A stretch of 64,000 nucleotides of DNA from Ephydatia muelleri (lineage: Eukaryota; Porifera; Demospongiae; Spongillida; Spongillidae), in contig JABACO010000009.1 of assembly GCA_013339895.1 (NCBI GenBank), positions 3,097,113 to 3,161,112 on the forward strand, in the 5' to 3' direction. Positions within the stretch are counted from its first letter, which is position 1, and each line of letters begins with the position of its first letter. Made by a program: the position numbers and the translations under genes. Positions 24,301-36,607 of this stretch are shown piece by piece. The notes under the pieces were generated by a model. It saw only the letters and a list, made by a program, of their open reading frames with translations, had not been told where the DNA came from and did no database searches.

Positions 24301-27300
24301 CAGCTCTACAGTGCCACCATAGCTGAGAGCCAGTCTGTGTCCTCCACCATTACTGAGAATCCAAGCCACCTCCACTGACAGTTCCGTTGGCATTGCATAT
24401 GCAATCGTCAGTGGGAGCAATGGCACTTTTGTTATCGATGGGGCCACTGGAGATATAGTCCTGGCGATGCCCCTGAATGCTGAAGTGCATGGGTACTATG
24501 TGCTATAGGTGAAGGCAGTCACAACTGGCTGCATCCCAAAGATGACTGTGGCAACAGTGGCAATTACGGTGACTGATGTCAATGAGTACTCCCCATCATT
24601 TGGCAATGACACACTCACTGTAAGCATCACTGAAGGCTCCCCTCCTCCAATATTTGTTGCAAATGTCACCTGCAATGATGCCGATGTCACCTCAAATATC
24701 AGCTACCAAATATCTTCTGACAGTGGTGTGCTCTCAATGTTTGGCCGGAGGGTGTGATTTTCACATCCTCTCCTCTTGACTATGAAAGTTATGCTTCTTA
24801 TGTCTTAAGGTGACCTGTAGTGATGGAGGACGCATCCCTAAGTCTGCAACTACTACCATTGGCATCGCAGTAAAGCCTGTCAATGAGCACATACCCCAGT
24901 TCACTCAGCCAGTGTACCAGTTCAATGTCACAGAGCATACACCTGGATTGTCACCTGGCTATGTGACGGCCACAGACCAGGATGCGGGAACCCAAGGGGA
25001 GGTCACTTACATACCTCTAGATCCGGGTAACTCCTCAGTGGTGCTGGTAGAACCTGAGCACAGGGGAGGATTGTGATAACCAGCAGCCTTGACTATGTGA
25101 GTCAGACCACCTGGAATATAAGCATCATTGCAAGAGATGGGGGAGGCTTGGAAAGCTACACTACCCTGATAATCAATGTAATCAGTGCCAATGATAATGC
25201 TCCCATTCTTACTCCAACGTTATCCTGTTCGAAACCATCCCAATTGGTGCACCCTATGGCTATCCAATACAGACATATTCATGCATAGACCCTGACTGGC
25301 GGAAGTACAAACCTCACTATTTTCAGTGGTAATAGCCAGCAGCTGTTTGTTCTCAACAGAAGGAACCAGCTGCTGTGGGGAGGGTCACAAGAACCTTTCC
25401 CCTTACTCTCACTTATCCTGGCTTGCATAAAGACCTCTTCACCAAACCTAGTAGACTACTCATATGTTGCCATTATAAATTCCATTCAAAATGTAGCTGC
25501 ATTCCACTTCAGTTCCACTGACTACCAAGTGCGTGTGTTGGAGAATGCCACAGTAGGCTCCATTGTGGCGACTGTTGTAGCCTCACCTGGTAATGGTGTT
25601 AGGTACAGCTTGCCTTTTGCTGTCAATCAAACAACAGGGAACATCACCCTCACAAGTGTGCTGAACAGCCAGCAGGCCAGTTTCTACTCCTTCCTCGTCA
25701 ATGCCACAAATGCAAATGGCGATCTGAGCACATCCCTGGTGGAAGTGACGGTTGTCGCTGTCAACACAAAGCCTCCCACCATCTCCTCACCTCAGAACAT
25801 TACACTCTTCAGGTCCCAGAATCCAGCTTCCGTGGCCTTCTTTGTATGTTATGACTCTGGCCTAAGCAGCTCTGCTCAGTTTACAGTTGTATCTGGAAAC
25901 ATTAACAGTACCTTTGCTATTCGCAGCAATGGAATTGTGGATCTGGTGGGTAGCCTACTGAATGTGCCGCAGACCGATGTGACGCTTTCCATCGCATGCA
26001 CAATCAACTCTCGGACAACATCTTTAACAAACCTGTTCATCCACATCATTGATACTGAAGTGTTCGCACCCGTGTTTGACACCCAGAAGCTACCATTTCA
26101 ATATTTCTGAGATACTGCCAATTGGGGACCATTGTTGGCAGTGTTAATGCTTCCAGCAAAAGTGGTGGACTGATACAGTACACCATCACAGGAGGAAACG
26201 GCGCAGGGAAATTTGGAGTGAACCCCATCACCGGATCCATCTCCCTGCTATCTCTTCTTAACTACATGATCGCACCAAACTACACGCTCACTGTAACAGG
26301 CCACCGACCAGACGGTGTTCAACAGTCTACAGACATCACTAGCCACTGTGTACATAAGTGTCATCTACAGTACCAGCCGCAACCCCACTCTGAGCCCTCA
26401 GGGGGAAGTTGTCTTTACAGTGGACGAGTACTCCCTACCTCAAAGTGTTGGGTCATTCACCTGCTCAGATCCGTATGGTACCAATGTGAATTTCAGCATG
26501 AACCCTCAGACAACACTATTCGCCATCAACTCCACTGGGACGGTGAAGCTTCTGGGATTGGTGGCATACTCAGTGGCCAAGTCATACACATTCAATGTGA
26601 CCTGCTCTAGTACAGCGCCAATCGCTGGAATCAATGCAGTGAGGACAGCCTCTTCGAAACTCATCATTGTAATCAGAGCAGTCAATAGATTTGCTCCGGA
26701 TGTGTCATCGGCTGTTGTAGCCCATACTTGAGGATCAGGTTCCGTTCACAATCTATCTTCCAAGTGCAGGTCACTGACCTGGATAACAGAGGATACTTCT
26801 CCTATAGTCCTCTCCGACTCGAGTGTCTTCTTGATGGACACGAGTACTGGTCGAGGTTTACCTGAAAGTCTCTAACCCACCCATCAGGAACTACACCTTG
26901 ACTGTCTCGGTCTCTGATAATGATCCAGCAGCAGCACCGAGAACAGGGACAGCCACACTGGTTGTCTTGGTAACCACTGGAAGCCAGCCTCAGTTTGTCC
27001 CTGCAGATGTCCTAAGCTTTGAAGTATACATCCCCCTCGGCACGCCATCCAGCACACAGCTGAACATGACTGCGGTCAGTTCCCAGAACGTTAGGACAGC
27101 AGAGCAGTTCAATACAATACGTGGATATAGAATGTTGTACTCCCAGTTACGTGGACCCTGAAGGTTGTCCATGGTAACAGCAAGTTAAGGCTAATAAATG
27201 AATTCCTTGTCACCACTGCTACCATAGAAACCAGTGACAACAACGCCACATATAATCTTACACTCAGCAATAAGTACTTTAGCGTCACTAGAAGTTTAGT

Positions 27301-28384
27301 GATCATCGTGACCACTGCCACTCAACCTACACCCCAGGGCCTCTCCAGCAATGCTTCAGTAAATACCAGTGTCATTGAAATGGACAAGTATCCTCCAGTC
27401 GTGACACCTAGCTATCTATTTCTTACTTTGAATGAGACCACACCCCTGGGTACAGTCCTGGCCTCCACCAGAAGAGATGTGGGAGCACTCAGTGTGTACA
27501 ATGCTACAGACATGGATGTTGGACCACAGGGAGCTCTCTTTTACATTTTATACTATCCAGACCCTCAATTTTCTGTGGACAGGTCCTCGGGATCTTTGAG
27601 TCTGGTACAGAAACTTAAGCTTGACTACATTGGAGCTAAATTATTCTATAATCCCATAATTGCAATATGTGACACACACTTCTGTGTGTCAATAGCAATA
27701 TATATATTCTTCCAGCCTCCAATTTTTACATCATCGAGCTACAGCATTCAAGTACAGGAGACTACTGCAATAACTGTGGTGGGCGTGGCTCCATCACCAA
27801 GACCTCCTGATGGATTCTTAACTGCCAGGTGCATCAATCATTTCCGCAGTTCTGTTGGCATGACTTATGCCATTGGTCAAGTCAATGGATACTTTCCCTT
27901 TGTGTTGAACTCCACCACTGGTAGCTTTTTAGTGACACAGGATCTTGTTTATGCCACACAACCTCATTCATACAACTTTCCAGTGTGGTGTTATGACAAC
28001 CTATCACCAAACCTCTCCAGCAATGCTTCAGTAACCATCAGTGTGATTGAAGTGGACAAGTATGCTCCAGTCGTGACACCTAACTATATATTTCTTACTG
28101 TGAGTGAGACCACACCCCTGGGTACAGTCCTGGCCTCCACCAGAAGAGATGTGGGAGCACTCGGTGTGTACAATGCTACAGACATGGATGTTGGACCACA
28201 GGGAGTTCTCTATTACACTTTACTTTATTCAGACCTTAAATTTTCTGTGGATGTGATCTCAGGGTCATTGATTCTGATGCAGTCTTTCAGCATTGAGGAT
28301 ATTGGAACTACAACCAATCTTGCATTATACATATGTGACCCACACATCTGTACAGAGATACAAGTATACATGACTGTACAGTAA
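18369..28384 (+). pseudogene. Cadherin-repeat array, intron-free, truncated and frameshifted
   Basis: Almost the whole 10 kb reads as extracellular cadherin repeats of about 110 aa, switching frame many times. Calcium-binding signatures are plain: ATDADLDPYN and LDENDNSP (19288-19863), VTDVNDNAP (20717-20920), VLNVNENAP (about 22770), TDVNEYSP (about 24580), ISANDNAP (about 25185). Length suggests roughly 25-30 repeats. The left edge begins inside a repeat next to a hAT relic, so the 5' end with signal peptide is missing. At the right edge ACA|GTAAGT (28381) is a perfect donor, but no transmembrane exon follows before the next gene. Breaks include stops at about 18620, 19087, 20723, 22036 and 26110. 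It may be a dead gene or a real gene hurt by base-call errors. Confidence 0.75.
27299..28384 (+). CDS. Best-preserved cadherin segment (361 codons)
   Basis: A single open frame with three to four cadherin repeats that ends at the GTAAGT donor. It contains a 672-bp in-frame tandem duplication: SSNASV..SVIE.DKY at 27340 recurs at 28012, and both copies run through ETTPLGTVLASTRRDVGAL to DMDVGPQG. Repeat-pair duplication is a normal growth mode of cadherins. The length of the open frame contrasts with the broken upstream part. Confidence 0.6.
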   Translation: MIIVTTATQPTPQGLSSNASVNTSVIEMDKYPPVVTPSYLFLTLNETTPLGTVLASTRRDVGALSVYNATDMDVGPQGALFYILYYPDPQFSVDRSSGSLSLVQKLKLDYIGAKLFYNPIIAICDTHFCVSIAIYIFFQPPIFTSSSYSIQVQETTAITVVGVAPSPRPPDGFLTARCINHFRSSVGMTYAIGQVNGYFPFVLNSTTGSFLVTQDLVYATQPHSYNFPVWCYDNLSPNLSSNASVTISVIEVDKYAPVVTPNYIFLTVSETTPLGTVLASTRRDVGALGVYNATDMDVGPQGVLYYTLLYSDLKFSVDVISGSLILMQSFSIEDIGTTTNLALYICDPHICTEIQVYMTVQ

Positions 28385-30092
28385 GTGATTTAAATATTGT
28401 ACATTTACAGTTGTTACTGAAAATATATTAGCAGCTGTGATGCATTTATTTGTTATATAGTATAGGTGTGATGTGGACCTTCCATTGATAAAAATGTTGC
28501 TGTTGTGTTTCTGACAGTTGTGTTGCATTGATAGCAGAGAGTGTGGTTGTACTTTTCTTCACAATTGTCCCAAATTAAAATTGATCCTAGTCAAGTATGT
28601 TATAAGACAGATGCAATTTTATACACAAATTAAGAATCCTCTGTCATAAACTTGCTTTGGCAACATCCTGCCATGCACAACTCTTTTCTACTTTTACTTT
28701 CACCCTCCATGACAGTCTTTCTTTTGGCTACTTCATTTGCATCTACCTATTTAATTTCAATGCCATGTCTTCCCCCGCACTTCCAGAGTCTCATCATTCT
28801 CTTCTCTTCTTCCCCTCCTCCTTCCTCCACTCAATGAGTACCCCTGAAATGAGTATGTATAACTGAATATATTTTATTGAATATAGTAATGTCCAATATT
28901 GGAGCTATTTTCTTTAATTAAGCTGATACCACCTCACTTATGAAGCCCAGGTTATCAAGATTAGGCAGATGGTTTAATATATTAAGAAAATGTACAACTC
29001 ATTTTCTCATTTTCTCCATGGTTGGCTTTCTCTGGGCCACCTTCATTGCACCTACCAATTCCCCCTACATTGGATGTGCCATCTCTTCACCTTCTCCTTA
29101 CCTCTCATCATTCGCTTTTTCCTCCCTCTCATCTTTTCATCCTTCGATTTGAGCCCTACTACAAGAAATTGAACGCTGGAAACATATTTACAAGGTACTA
29201 AACATTTAGCTCAAATAAAGTTGGTGTAGATGTAGGGCTATTTGTGTGCACCGATTGAATAAAAGTAAGATTATGGATATTTTCCAATTATGAATTTATA
29301 AATTATAAATTATTGATTCTTGAACTTGCTAAATGTAGTCTGTAATATTAATTTCTTGTTTTCTTACTTTTTACTCAATTTGTGCATTCAAACAGTCCTA
29401 CAAACGCACCATTTATTTTTATTTTTTTGTTGTTGATGTTTTTAATACCTTGCGCCTGTACCTCTCCGTGGGCACCAAGGATAAAAAGTTATACTGGTTT
29501 TGTATATTTCTTGGCGTTTTGAAAATTGGATGAAGCGACATCTGTATCAATTTAGGAGATCCTATTTCATTCGTGCTCACATTAAATGAATGCAATTCTG
29601 ATATTTTCACGGCAAAGAATAAAGCAGCTTGTACCTGTAGCTCGGAGTATGCAAGAGACAAGAAAAGGTATTGCCATTCCGAATACCAGCGCTTTTCTGA
29701 TCTTACCGTCACACGGGGGCAATGTCGCATGGCCTTGCATTATGTATACACCCTGCGCTGTACACAACTCATTTTACTTTTAATCGCACCTTCAAAACTG
29801 ACTTTCTTTGGTCCACCTTCATTGCATCTATCTCTTCACATGAGTTCTCTAAACCGTCCTCCTCCTCCTTTCCTCCTCACTCCCCTCTTCTGTGCACAGT
29901 GGACCTATATACATAACGGCGAAGGGCAACGTTGCGACACTACCAATCCAATGTTCCTACGCACGTATATTTATGTGCAATCATAACGGCCCCGTCGTTA
30001 CCGAGCCACACCCACAAGTTTACCAGCCCCTCCCCCACGAAATTCTCGTACTGGTTTATGCATTATTGTGCCACGTCAACTAGTTGAGGAAG
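28385..30092. repeat. Intergenic region with three degenerate C/T-rich repeats
   Basis: A unit of about 150 bp starting near CAACTCATTTTCT and including TTTCTTTGG.CCACCTTCATTGCA occurs near 28675, 28988 and 29763. All copies are pyrimidine-rich on this strand. The rest is AT-rich, and no TM exon for the cadherin gene is seen. Confidence 0.45.
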
Positions 30093-31109
30093 ATGGAAGG
30101 CGGCACCAACTGTTCTGTCATAGATCCATTGCAAAAGTTGCAGCTGTATGTAGCCCTTGACGCAGTGTTTGCAGTCGTATCGTCCCTGGCATGTCTGGCT
30201 ACCATTGTCTTGTTCGTGGTGGTCCAGGCCCATCGATCCTACGTCCATCGCCTTACCCTCTATCTAGCCATCACCAGCTTATTCTTCTCCGTGTCACTGG
30301 GCCTCTCCGTGGCGCCGATAGATACGGAACGCTACCCGATTTCTCCGAGGCATGGATGGAACGACACGTGTATCGCTTTTGGATTTCTGATTCAATATTT
30401 CAGTCTCTCTTCCGCTCTGGCGACGCTGTGGATCTGCATCAACGTATTTGCACTTTCGGTTTTCAATGTGACGATAGGAAAGCGCGGCTGTGAAGTGGGC
30501 GGCTATATCGTCATGTTCTTGGTACCTTGCTTAGTATTTTGGATACCAATAGTGAGCAACTCGTTCGGACAAACGTCGGTGTGGTGTTGGATCCGGTGTT
30601 CATCAAGAGGAGGGGATTCACTAGGAGCCTCTCTTGGTCCAATCTTAGTACTGTACCTGATCAGTGTGGTGATGGTCTTCGTGGTGGTGGTGAGGTTCCT
30701 GATTGAACTAAAGCGAGGGCACGTGAGAGACGCGCACAAGGCGGCCTTGAAGGAGGTGTTGCCTTTATTGATCTATCCTGGGATGTACTCTGTCGTTTTC
30801 GGTGTGGCAGCCTTCACTCCACTGTACGTCTCCTATGCACACAGAAACGTGAGCATCTCTATTTTCAACTCCATCGCCCAAGCCATCCGACTTCTTCTGC
30901 CCATTTCCTTTCTCCTGCATCCCAGCATACGACGCAAGCTGATAGCGATGAGGAAGCACTCACGTCTGCAGAAAGATACTGCAAAGAACATATGGCAGAG
31001 TGAAGGTTGCGCCCCCAATGCAGGATCTTGCAGCATCACTAATACAGTGGAGCCAGATAAGACTGATGACATGCCACTTATCAGTGGAGAATATTTAAGT
31101 TACAATTGA
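30093..31109 (+). CDS. 7TM receptor, cAMP-receptor/GPR157-like class, copy 2
   Basis: Intronless, 338 aa from ATG 30093 (MEGGTNCSVIDP). It shows the same seven-helix layout as copy 1, with YRSYVHRLTLYL- and WCWIRC-type loops and LLHPSIRRKL after TM7. The block covering TM4-TM6 is almost base-for-base identical to copy 1 (about 2345-2700 versus 30480-30835), while the N-terminus, TM3 and C-tail differ. The tail has an acidic end (DKTDDMPLISGEYL). Coding sequence is intact, so it is probably functional. Ligand unknown. Confidence 0.85.
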   Translation: MEGGTNCSVIDPLQKLQLYVALDAVFAVVSSLACLATIVLFVVVQAHRSYVHRLTLYLAITSLFFSVSLGLSVAPIDTERYPISPRHGWNDTCIAFGFLIQYFSLSSALATLWICINVFALSVFNVTIGKRGCEVGGYIVMFLVPCLVFWIPIVSNSFGQTSVWCWIRCSSRGGDSLGASLGPILVLYLISVVMVFVVVVRFLIELKRGHVRDAHKAALKEVLPLLIYPGMYSVVFGVAAFTPLYVSYAHRNVSISIFNSIAQAIRLLLPISFLLHPSIRRKLIAMRKHSRLQKDTAKNIWQSEGCAPNAGSCSITNTVEPDKTDDMPLISGEYLSYN

Positions 31110-32527
31110 TTAAAATTAATGCTATAAATATAATTATACAGTTCGAAGTAGATTAATGACGATGTATACAGTAGGTGTGGCAATGTAATGTGCAATGCTA
31201 GCTTCCATACCACAGCTATGAATGGCATTAACTGACAAAAGATTCTCATACATGTAAGCGCACGGCAAACCTCCCTCCCACTCCCACAAAGCACCACCAT
31301 CATTGACCCTGCCCCAACCGTTGGTCACCAGCAAACACACTGAATCACAGAAGGGTATACGGTGTCCATAGACTACTTTTGTTTGTTTTGGAATGTCCTG
31401 ACAGAAGGCCAAAGTGACAGCTGTGAGACTCTCTCATCTTTCGCCATCCCAGGTAACTTGCGTTGGCCTCCGAGAATCAAGTGGAGAATATTAGATGTGT
31501 ACTTGATGAATATTTTGCGCGAACCATATCTCATACTATACTTTGTGTAATACTATAAACTTGAATAACTTTAGTATGACCACAGTTGAAACTCTGGGTC
31601 CAACATCGGCCAACTGTTGGCAGGTCTGACGTTTATAGAATAAACCAGAAGTCTAGGAGTAACTTGAGTGAACCTATTGCTATTGTGGCACGTCCGACAG
31701 CTGCACCGATATTTTTGCAGTAATGCAAACCATGATTAACACATATAGCTAGCCACAGTGTGTCATGATGCCCTCACCACACTTTCTCCCCATGTGGTGG
31801 CCTGGAGCCTTGTCTCCGTTTTGGGCCCCAACCAATACTCCCGCTGACCATCATGCAGCACACGTGCAACTGCATGTTGTTCCCATCACCGCGGAGGAGC
31901 GTGCATGGAGTTGATTGTTACCTCAGAAGCAAGCCATGCACACGTGGAAGACCATTGCTTTTAGAAGTATGGTAGACATTCTACTACAGTGTCCCTGTCT
32001 TTCTGACTACCTTGGCCTACTAAGCTTAGTGATATACCACATCCTTGTGTAATGTGAGTCCTCCCTGTTGATGATGTCATCCAGTGATGGAAGGCCCTCG
32101 CAACTTATAGTATATCCTCATTTATTACTTAGTCTAATTTCCTGATCGTCGTCTCACTATATATGTCAATAAGTCTGCTTCAATGCAATGACGTGACGGT
32201 CCATCGAGCTGGTGAAATTACACAAGAATATGTTTATAGTTTTGCTTATCATCGACTATTCGCATCAACTCGTACTTACCATCTGTCAACAAGAGGACGA
32301 AATTACAGTGTCTCTTATTGCATCGGAGGACCCTAGCTGCTCAACTGGGCACGTGCCGTCAGTGCATTGACAATATTTCGACTCCTGTGTGCACTGGATG
32401 AATAGTTTATTGGTGCCGATGTATATTTATTCACTTGATACAGCAGATGAATATTGCATGATCACGAGTGTTAAGTATAATCCATACATGGTAGGGGAGT
32501 TTGGGAACAAGGGGCAACAGCTATAGA
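31110..32527. other. Intergenic region between GPCR copies 2 and 3
   Basis: No supported gene or repeat is seen. It is moderately AT-rich sequence and presumably holds the promoter of copy 3. Confidence 0.4.
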
Positions 32528-33595
32528 ATGTACTACACTAGCAACTCAAGTGATCCCGATGCCGACTGCCATAACCCGATTACGGAGACGCAGGCGAACA
32601 TTTACGTGGCGACCACGTCAGGATTCGCTGTCATCGGTTCTCTCGGTTGCATAACCACAATCGTCATGGTGCTGTTGTCCAAAGCGTATCGGTCCTACAT
32701 CCACCGCCTCACTCTGTACCTGGCGATCAGCAGCCTATTCGCAGCCCTGTCGACCGGTATCACCGTGTTGCCAGTGGACACCAGCTCCGTTCCCACCCTT
32801 TCGTTGAGACAAGGGTCGGGGTGGAACGACACCTGTGTGACGTTTGCATTTCTGGTTCAGTATTTCACCTTCTCGTCGACCTTCGCAACGCTCTGGATAT
32901 CTTCTAATGTGTTCGCACTGGTCACGTGCCGTATGCTGTTGAACCAGCGGCGGTGCGACATCGCCGGGTTACTCTTTACCTTCGTGTTGCCGTTGCTCGT
33001 GGCTTGGATCCCGTTCATCGGAGACACTTTCGGGCTGACAACGGTGTGGTGCTGGGTGAAAGACAGGTGCTACAAGGGGCCCGACTACTCCGTCGGATTC
33101 CAATTCGGAGCCACGGTCGGCCCCGTGTTCATCATGTACCTGGGAAGCCTCGTCCTGATCATGATCATATCCGCCAAGTTCATCGCGGGATCGCTGGGAA
33201 AGCGCGGGAATCTGAGGCACAAGCACTGGGAGGTCTTGAAAGAGCTGATGCCGCTAGTGATCTACGCCCTAGCGTGCTGTGTGGTCTACGTGTTCGGACT
33301 GTTCTCTTCTCTCTACTTCGTACTGTACGACAAGCACCATGGAGCCGTGGCGGTAGCGGTAGTGACCTGCTCACTGCAAACGGTCCGTTTGCTGCTCCCG
33401 ATCGTCGTGCTGCTACATCCGAGCGTCAAGCAGCCTATTGCAGCCACCTACAGGGGCCTGGTCCGAACGGTGCTGGGGAGGAGGGTGGACGACAAGGCCG
33501 CGACCACCAAAGAGGCAATGGAGGCCCAGGAGACCAGCACGTTAATAGCCCCCGATGTGGAGCCTACTCTTAAATTATCGGTAGCGACGGTCTAG
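32528..33595 (+). CDS. 7TM receptor, cAMP-receptor/GPR157-like class, copy 3 (divergent)
   Basis: Intronless, 355 aa from ATG 32528. Family marks are conserved: AYRSYIHRLTLYLAI after TM1, WNDTCVTFAFLVQYF at TM3, TTVWCWVKDRC in the second extracellular loop, and LLHPSVKQPI after TM7. It is clearly more distant from copies 1 and 2 and markedly more GC-rich at codon third positions. The C-tail has KEAMEAQETSTLIAPD. A polyadenylation-like AATAAA lies at about 33766. Tandem expansion of one receptor family is evident. Confidence 0.85.
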   Translation: MYYTSNSSDPDADCHNPITETQANIYVATTSGFAVIGSLGCITTIVMVLLSKAYRSYIHRLTLYLAISSLFAALSTGITVLPVDTSSVPTLSLRQGSGWNDTCVTFAFLVQYFTFSSTFATLWISSNVFALVTCRMLLNQRRCDIAGLLFTFVLPLLVAWIPFIGDTFGLTTVWCWVKDRCYKGPDYSVGFQFGATVGPVFIMYLGSLVLIMIISAKFIAGSLGKRGNLRHKHWEVLKELMPLVIYALACCVVYVFGLFSSLYFVLYDKHHGAVAVAVVTCSLQTVRLLLPIVVLLHPSVKQPIAATYRGLVRTVLGRRVDDKAATTKEAMEAQETSTLIAPDVEPTLKLSVATV

Positions 33596-33960
33596 CTGTC
33601 ACGTTTCAAATGTAAACGTCATTTATTTACATGTCCATGCATGTGCACAAAGATGTGCATAAAGATGAATGTGCATGTCGTATAGGGAGAGTGTCATTAC
33701 TACAGCCAATATGTCAATGCCATTACATTATACTCATCTCTGTGACATCATTAAAATTTATATTTAAATAAAGTGGGAACCTTCCACGAGATTTTGACCT
33801 TGTAATATAGCGGCATCCAATTAATTCAAATCGCTATATTGTCCGAAAGGTTGTAGTTCAATGCTTTATACCACCATTGCTCTAATTGTAAATATAGTCT
33901 GGTGTCTTGCACAAGCATGGTGCTGACGTTACTAGGTCCGATTACCCCTGCATGGGCCCA
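33596..33960. other. 3' flank of GPCR copy 3
   Basis: AT-rich, with AATAAAG at about 33766 as a possible polyadenylation signal. Confidence 0.4.
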
Positions 33961-34132
33961 CAGGAAAAAAACGCGTCGAATCACTTTATGATTTTCAAAT
34001 GATTTGTCACTTACATTCTGTTACAGAATGTTTACAGACTGTAACAGAATGTAAACATTCTGTAACAGAATGTAAGTGACAAATCATTTGAAAATCATAA
34101 CGTGATTCGACGCGTTTTTTCCCTGTGTGGGG
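33961..34132. repeat. Fold-back MITE, copy 1
   Basis: The whole unit is a near-perfect palindrome from AAAAAACGCGTCGAATCAC to its inverse, centred on alternating ACAGAATGT/ACATTCTGT motifs. A second copy is at 62004-62160. Confidence 0.85.
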
Positions 34133-34871
34133 GGTTTAAAACCTCCACAACTGACTTCAGCTTTGTGGCCGCGGTTGACCAATTTAATCACGGTCAGCTG
34201 ACCAGATTACGCCTAGGCGGTCGCGGTTGATCAGTATCTGACTGCCAAGAGTCCAGCAACAAGCAGGCCGTTTCAAGCCATATTTCCGGCACGGTCACGG
34301 GCCATCGAAGGTCGTGAAAATCAAGTCGACGGTCACGGCTTGTCGTCCTCTGCCGGTTACCTAAACCATGATACATACATGTACATGCGTCATGCTTGCA
34401 TAAGTTATGGCATGAAGGTACATACTGTAAACGGAGCACAAGCATAAATCCATGCAGTTTTTAATACTATCATGAACTTGGGATCTGGATTGCCTTATGG
34501 TTGAGTATCCTCTGACTAGTTCTTCTATATCACTCCAGCAATATTATGTTTTAAGAAACACTTCTTTGGATTTTTCAATTGCTTGCATCCTCTGAGCAGC
34601 TGATAACCACGAGCAACATTTGTGTCCACGGCAGGATGGACAAGAGCTGCATAGGTAAAAAAAAATAATTGTATACTCTCCGATGGCTTTCAAGGATTGT
34701 CGTCGATGCCGTCACGCATTTTCGTACCAGATAATGTTAATAGACCTTCAGTCTGGTCCCCAGACTAAGAGTTTCTGCAGGCTGACGATCACGTGTGTCT
34801 CTCGGACGTTAATGGACAGCATCCTTTGGCGGATGGCTGCCGGGCGGTTAAGCCTGAACGCGGTAACACTG
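34133..34871. other. Intergenic stretch left of CACTG copy II
   Basis: No gene supported. It contains inverted GGTTGACC/GGTCAGCTGACC motifs and AT-rich sequence. Confidence 0.35.
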
Positions 34872-35228
34872 CACTGTAAAATAAAAATGGGCCAATGGGT
34901 GTTAGGTTTGGGGGTGTTGCAGCTTTGGAGTGTTATGGTAACACACAGGGGTGTGTAGCTGACATTTATGGGTGTTGGTAGACAGACTATGCCAGGGGTG
35001 TTAGCAGCATATGGTGTGTTAGATAACACTGATTGGGGGTGCTTTCACAGGGCCGTAGGAACGAAAAAAATAGTGGTCCGGCTAATGCATAAGTCATTAG
35101 GGGGTCTGGGGCGGAGCATCATTTATATAAGATGCATATGAATTGGTGAAAAATATACTATTGCGAATTGATGAAAACAGATCAGTGTGTAAATGTGAGA
35201 GCTACAGTAAATGCATGAATGTCTCATT

Positions 35229-36243
35229 TCAAAACTTGCCAAAAATGTCAAGTCTGTGCTCATTCAAGCTGACGAACTCATTCAGGCATAAAGCAACGGA
35301 CAGAGCATCAGTTCTCTCTTTGTGAGCATGCAGAACTAGCAGGATATAAACACGCATTTGTGACATAGTTGAACAAAGATATGTTTTCACTCTTCTCAGA
35401 ACTGAAGCACTGCGCTCACTAATAGCGTTGGTAACGGGGCTAACCATTATCAGCTTCACCAAGGTGCATATCTCTGAAATAGAAGTACGCTGTGCTGGAG
35501 ATAGTGAAATAACATAAGACTTTATAATGTTGGCTTCTCAGTTGAAAAACAATACACAGTTGCTAGTGAGCTTCTAAACTTGATGCCACAAAGTCATCCT
35601 GGTAGTGCTGCAAAACAAAAGCCAGTTCTGCATCATACTTCTCATTTCTTGCAGCCTTTAACAAAAGCTCTTCTAGTTTTTGCAATACAGCATACCCTGG
35701 CTGGTTAAATTTTTCCTGAACAGCATTGACAATTAAGTCCAAGACACTCAAATTATTGCTGGCTGTAGTAATCTTTTGGTGTACTGTGGTGGAAACCTTT
35801 GCTAGATCCGACCTCTTAATGACTGGCTGCTCTCCTCTTCCTAGGCAAAGAACATTTACACCATACTTCTCTTGAAGAACTTTAAGTCTATCCCAGAACA
35901 TATCAAAAAATTCTGATGAACACAACTTAGGTTTCACAAGTAAGTGCAGCACACTGCTGAGCCTCTGTGTAAGAGCTGGACATTGTAATGTTTTACTCAA
36001 GTTATCAGTATGCTTTAAAATGTGTTCTCCTAACACTAAACCAAACAAAAAATCAAAGTTCCCAGTCATAGCCTCCACTCTAATAAGTCGAGCCCTTATC
36101 TCTGAGTCGGTGACTACATCTCTCATAGTTCCTCCCACAATGCATGAAATTATACTCTGCAATGAAACAGCACGCACAGTCCAACGAGTTCGATACATGG
36201 TATACAGAAATCCAGGTGTTGCAGGTGCAAAAAGTAAATACAT
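35229..36243 (-). pseudogene. DUF4371/hAT transposase, C-terminal half
   Basis: The minus-strand frame from 36243 to 35563 carries TRWTVRAVSLQSIIS and then FDFLFGLVLGEHILKHTDN, typical of the ZMYM/DUF4371 hAT class. After a frameshift near 35555 the C-terminal dimerisation block follows: SPVTNAISERSASVLRRVK, and TMSQ near 35365, ending DIFGKF at 35229. The N-terminal half is 20 kb away on the same strand, and the junction is a phase-compatible intron with a good donor (56731) but a poor acceptor. Confidence 0.8.
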
Positions 36244-36490
36244 TCTCTATGAGAAGGTTGGTGGGATATAGGATTGAAGGCAATGGTGGTGTAAAAAGCA
36301 AGGAACAAGGGTCTGTAATAGTAAGGGAAATGTCATAGTTCTATATTTAGCCCGTTTGTAGCATATACTATGTTCGTGTGCTAAATATAGGACTATGACA
36401 TTTTCCCGTACAATTACAGAACCTTGTTTCCTTGCTTTTTACACCACCATTGCCTTCAATTCTATATCCCACCAACTTTCTCATTGAGAA
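36240..36490. repeat. Fold-back MITE (about 250 bp hairpin)
   Basis: TATGAGAAGGTTGGTGGG at the left and its near inverse at the right, with matching arms of about 110 bp through ACACCACCATTGCC and CTAAATATAG. It sits right at the edge of the hAT C-terminal exon. Confidence 0.8.
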
Positions 36491-36607
36491 TGTTTTTTTT
36501 ATTTACTTGTTTCATTCATTTTTTCTTTGTTCACATTATTCCGATGCCGTTGTGCATGTACCCTGCAGACTAAAAATGAACAGGAGTCGTCATTGGGGCC
36601 AACTATT

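Noticed and set aside
28652..29172. Hydrophobic ORFs as a transmembrane exon of the cadherin gene
   Set aside because: Hydrophobicity comes from T/C-rich repeat sequence in overlapping frames; no acceptor in phase and no basic stop-transfer motif.
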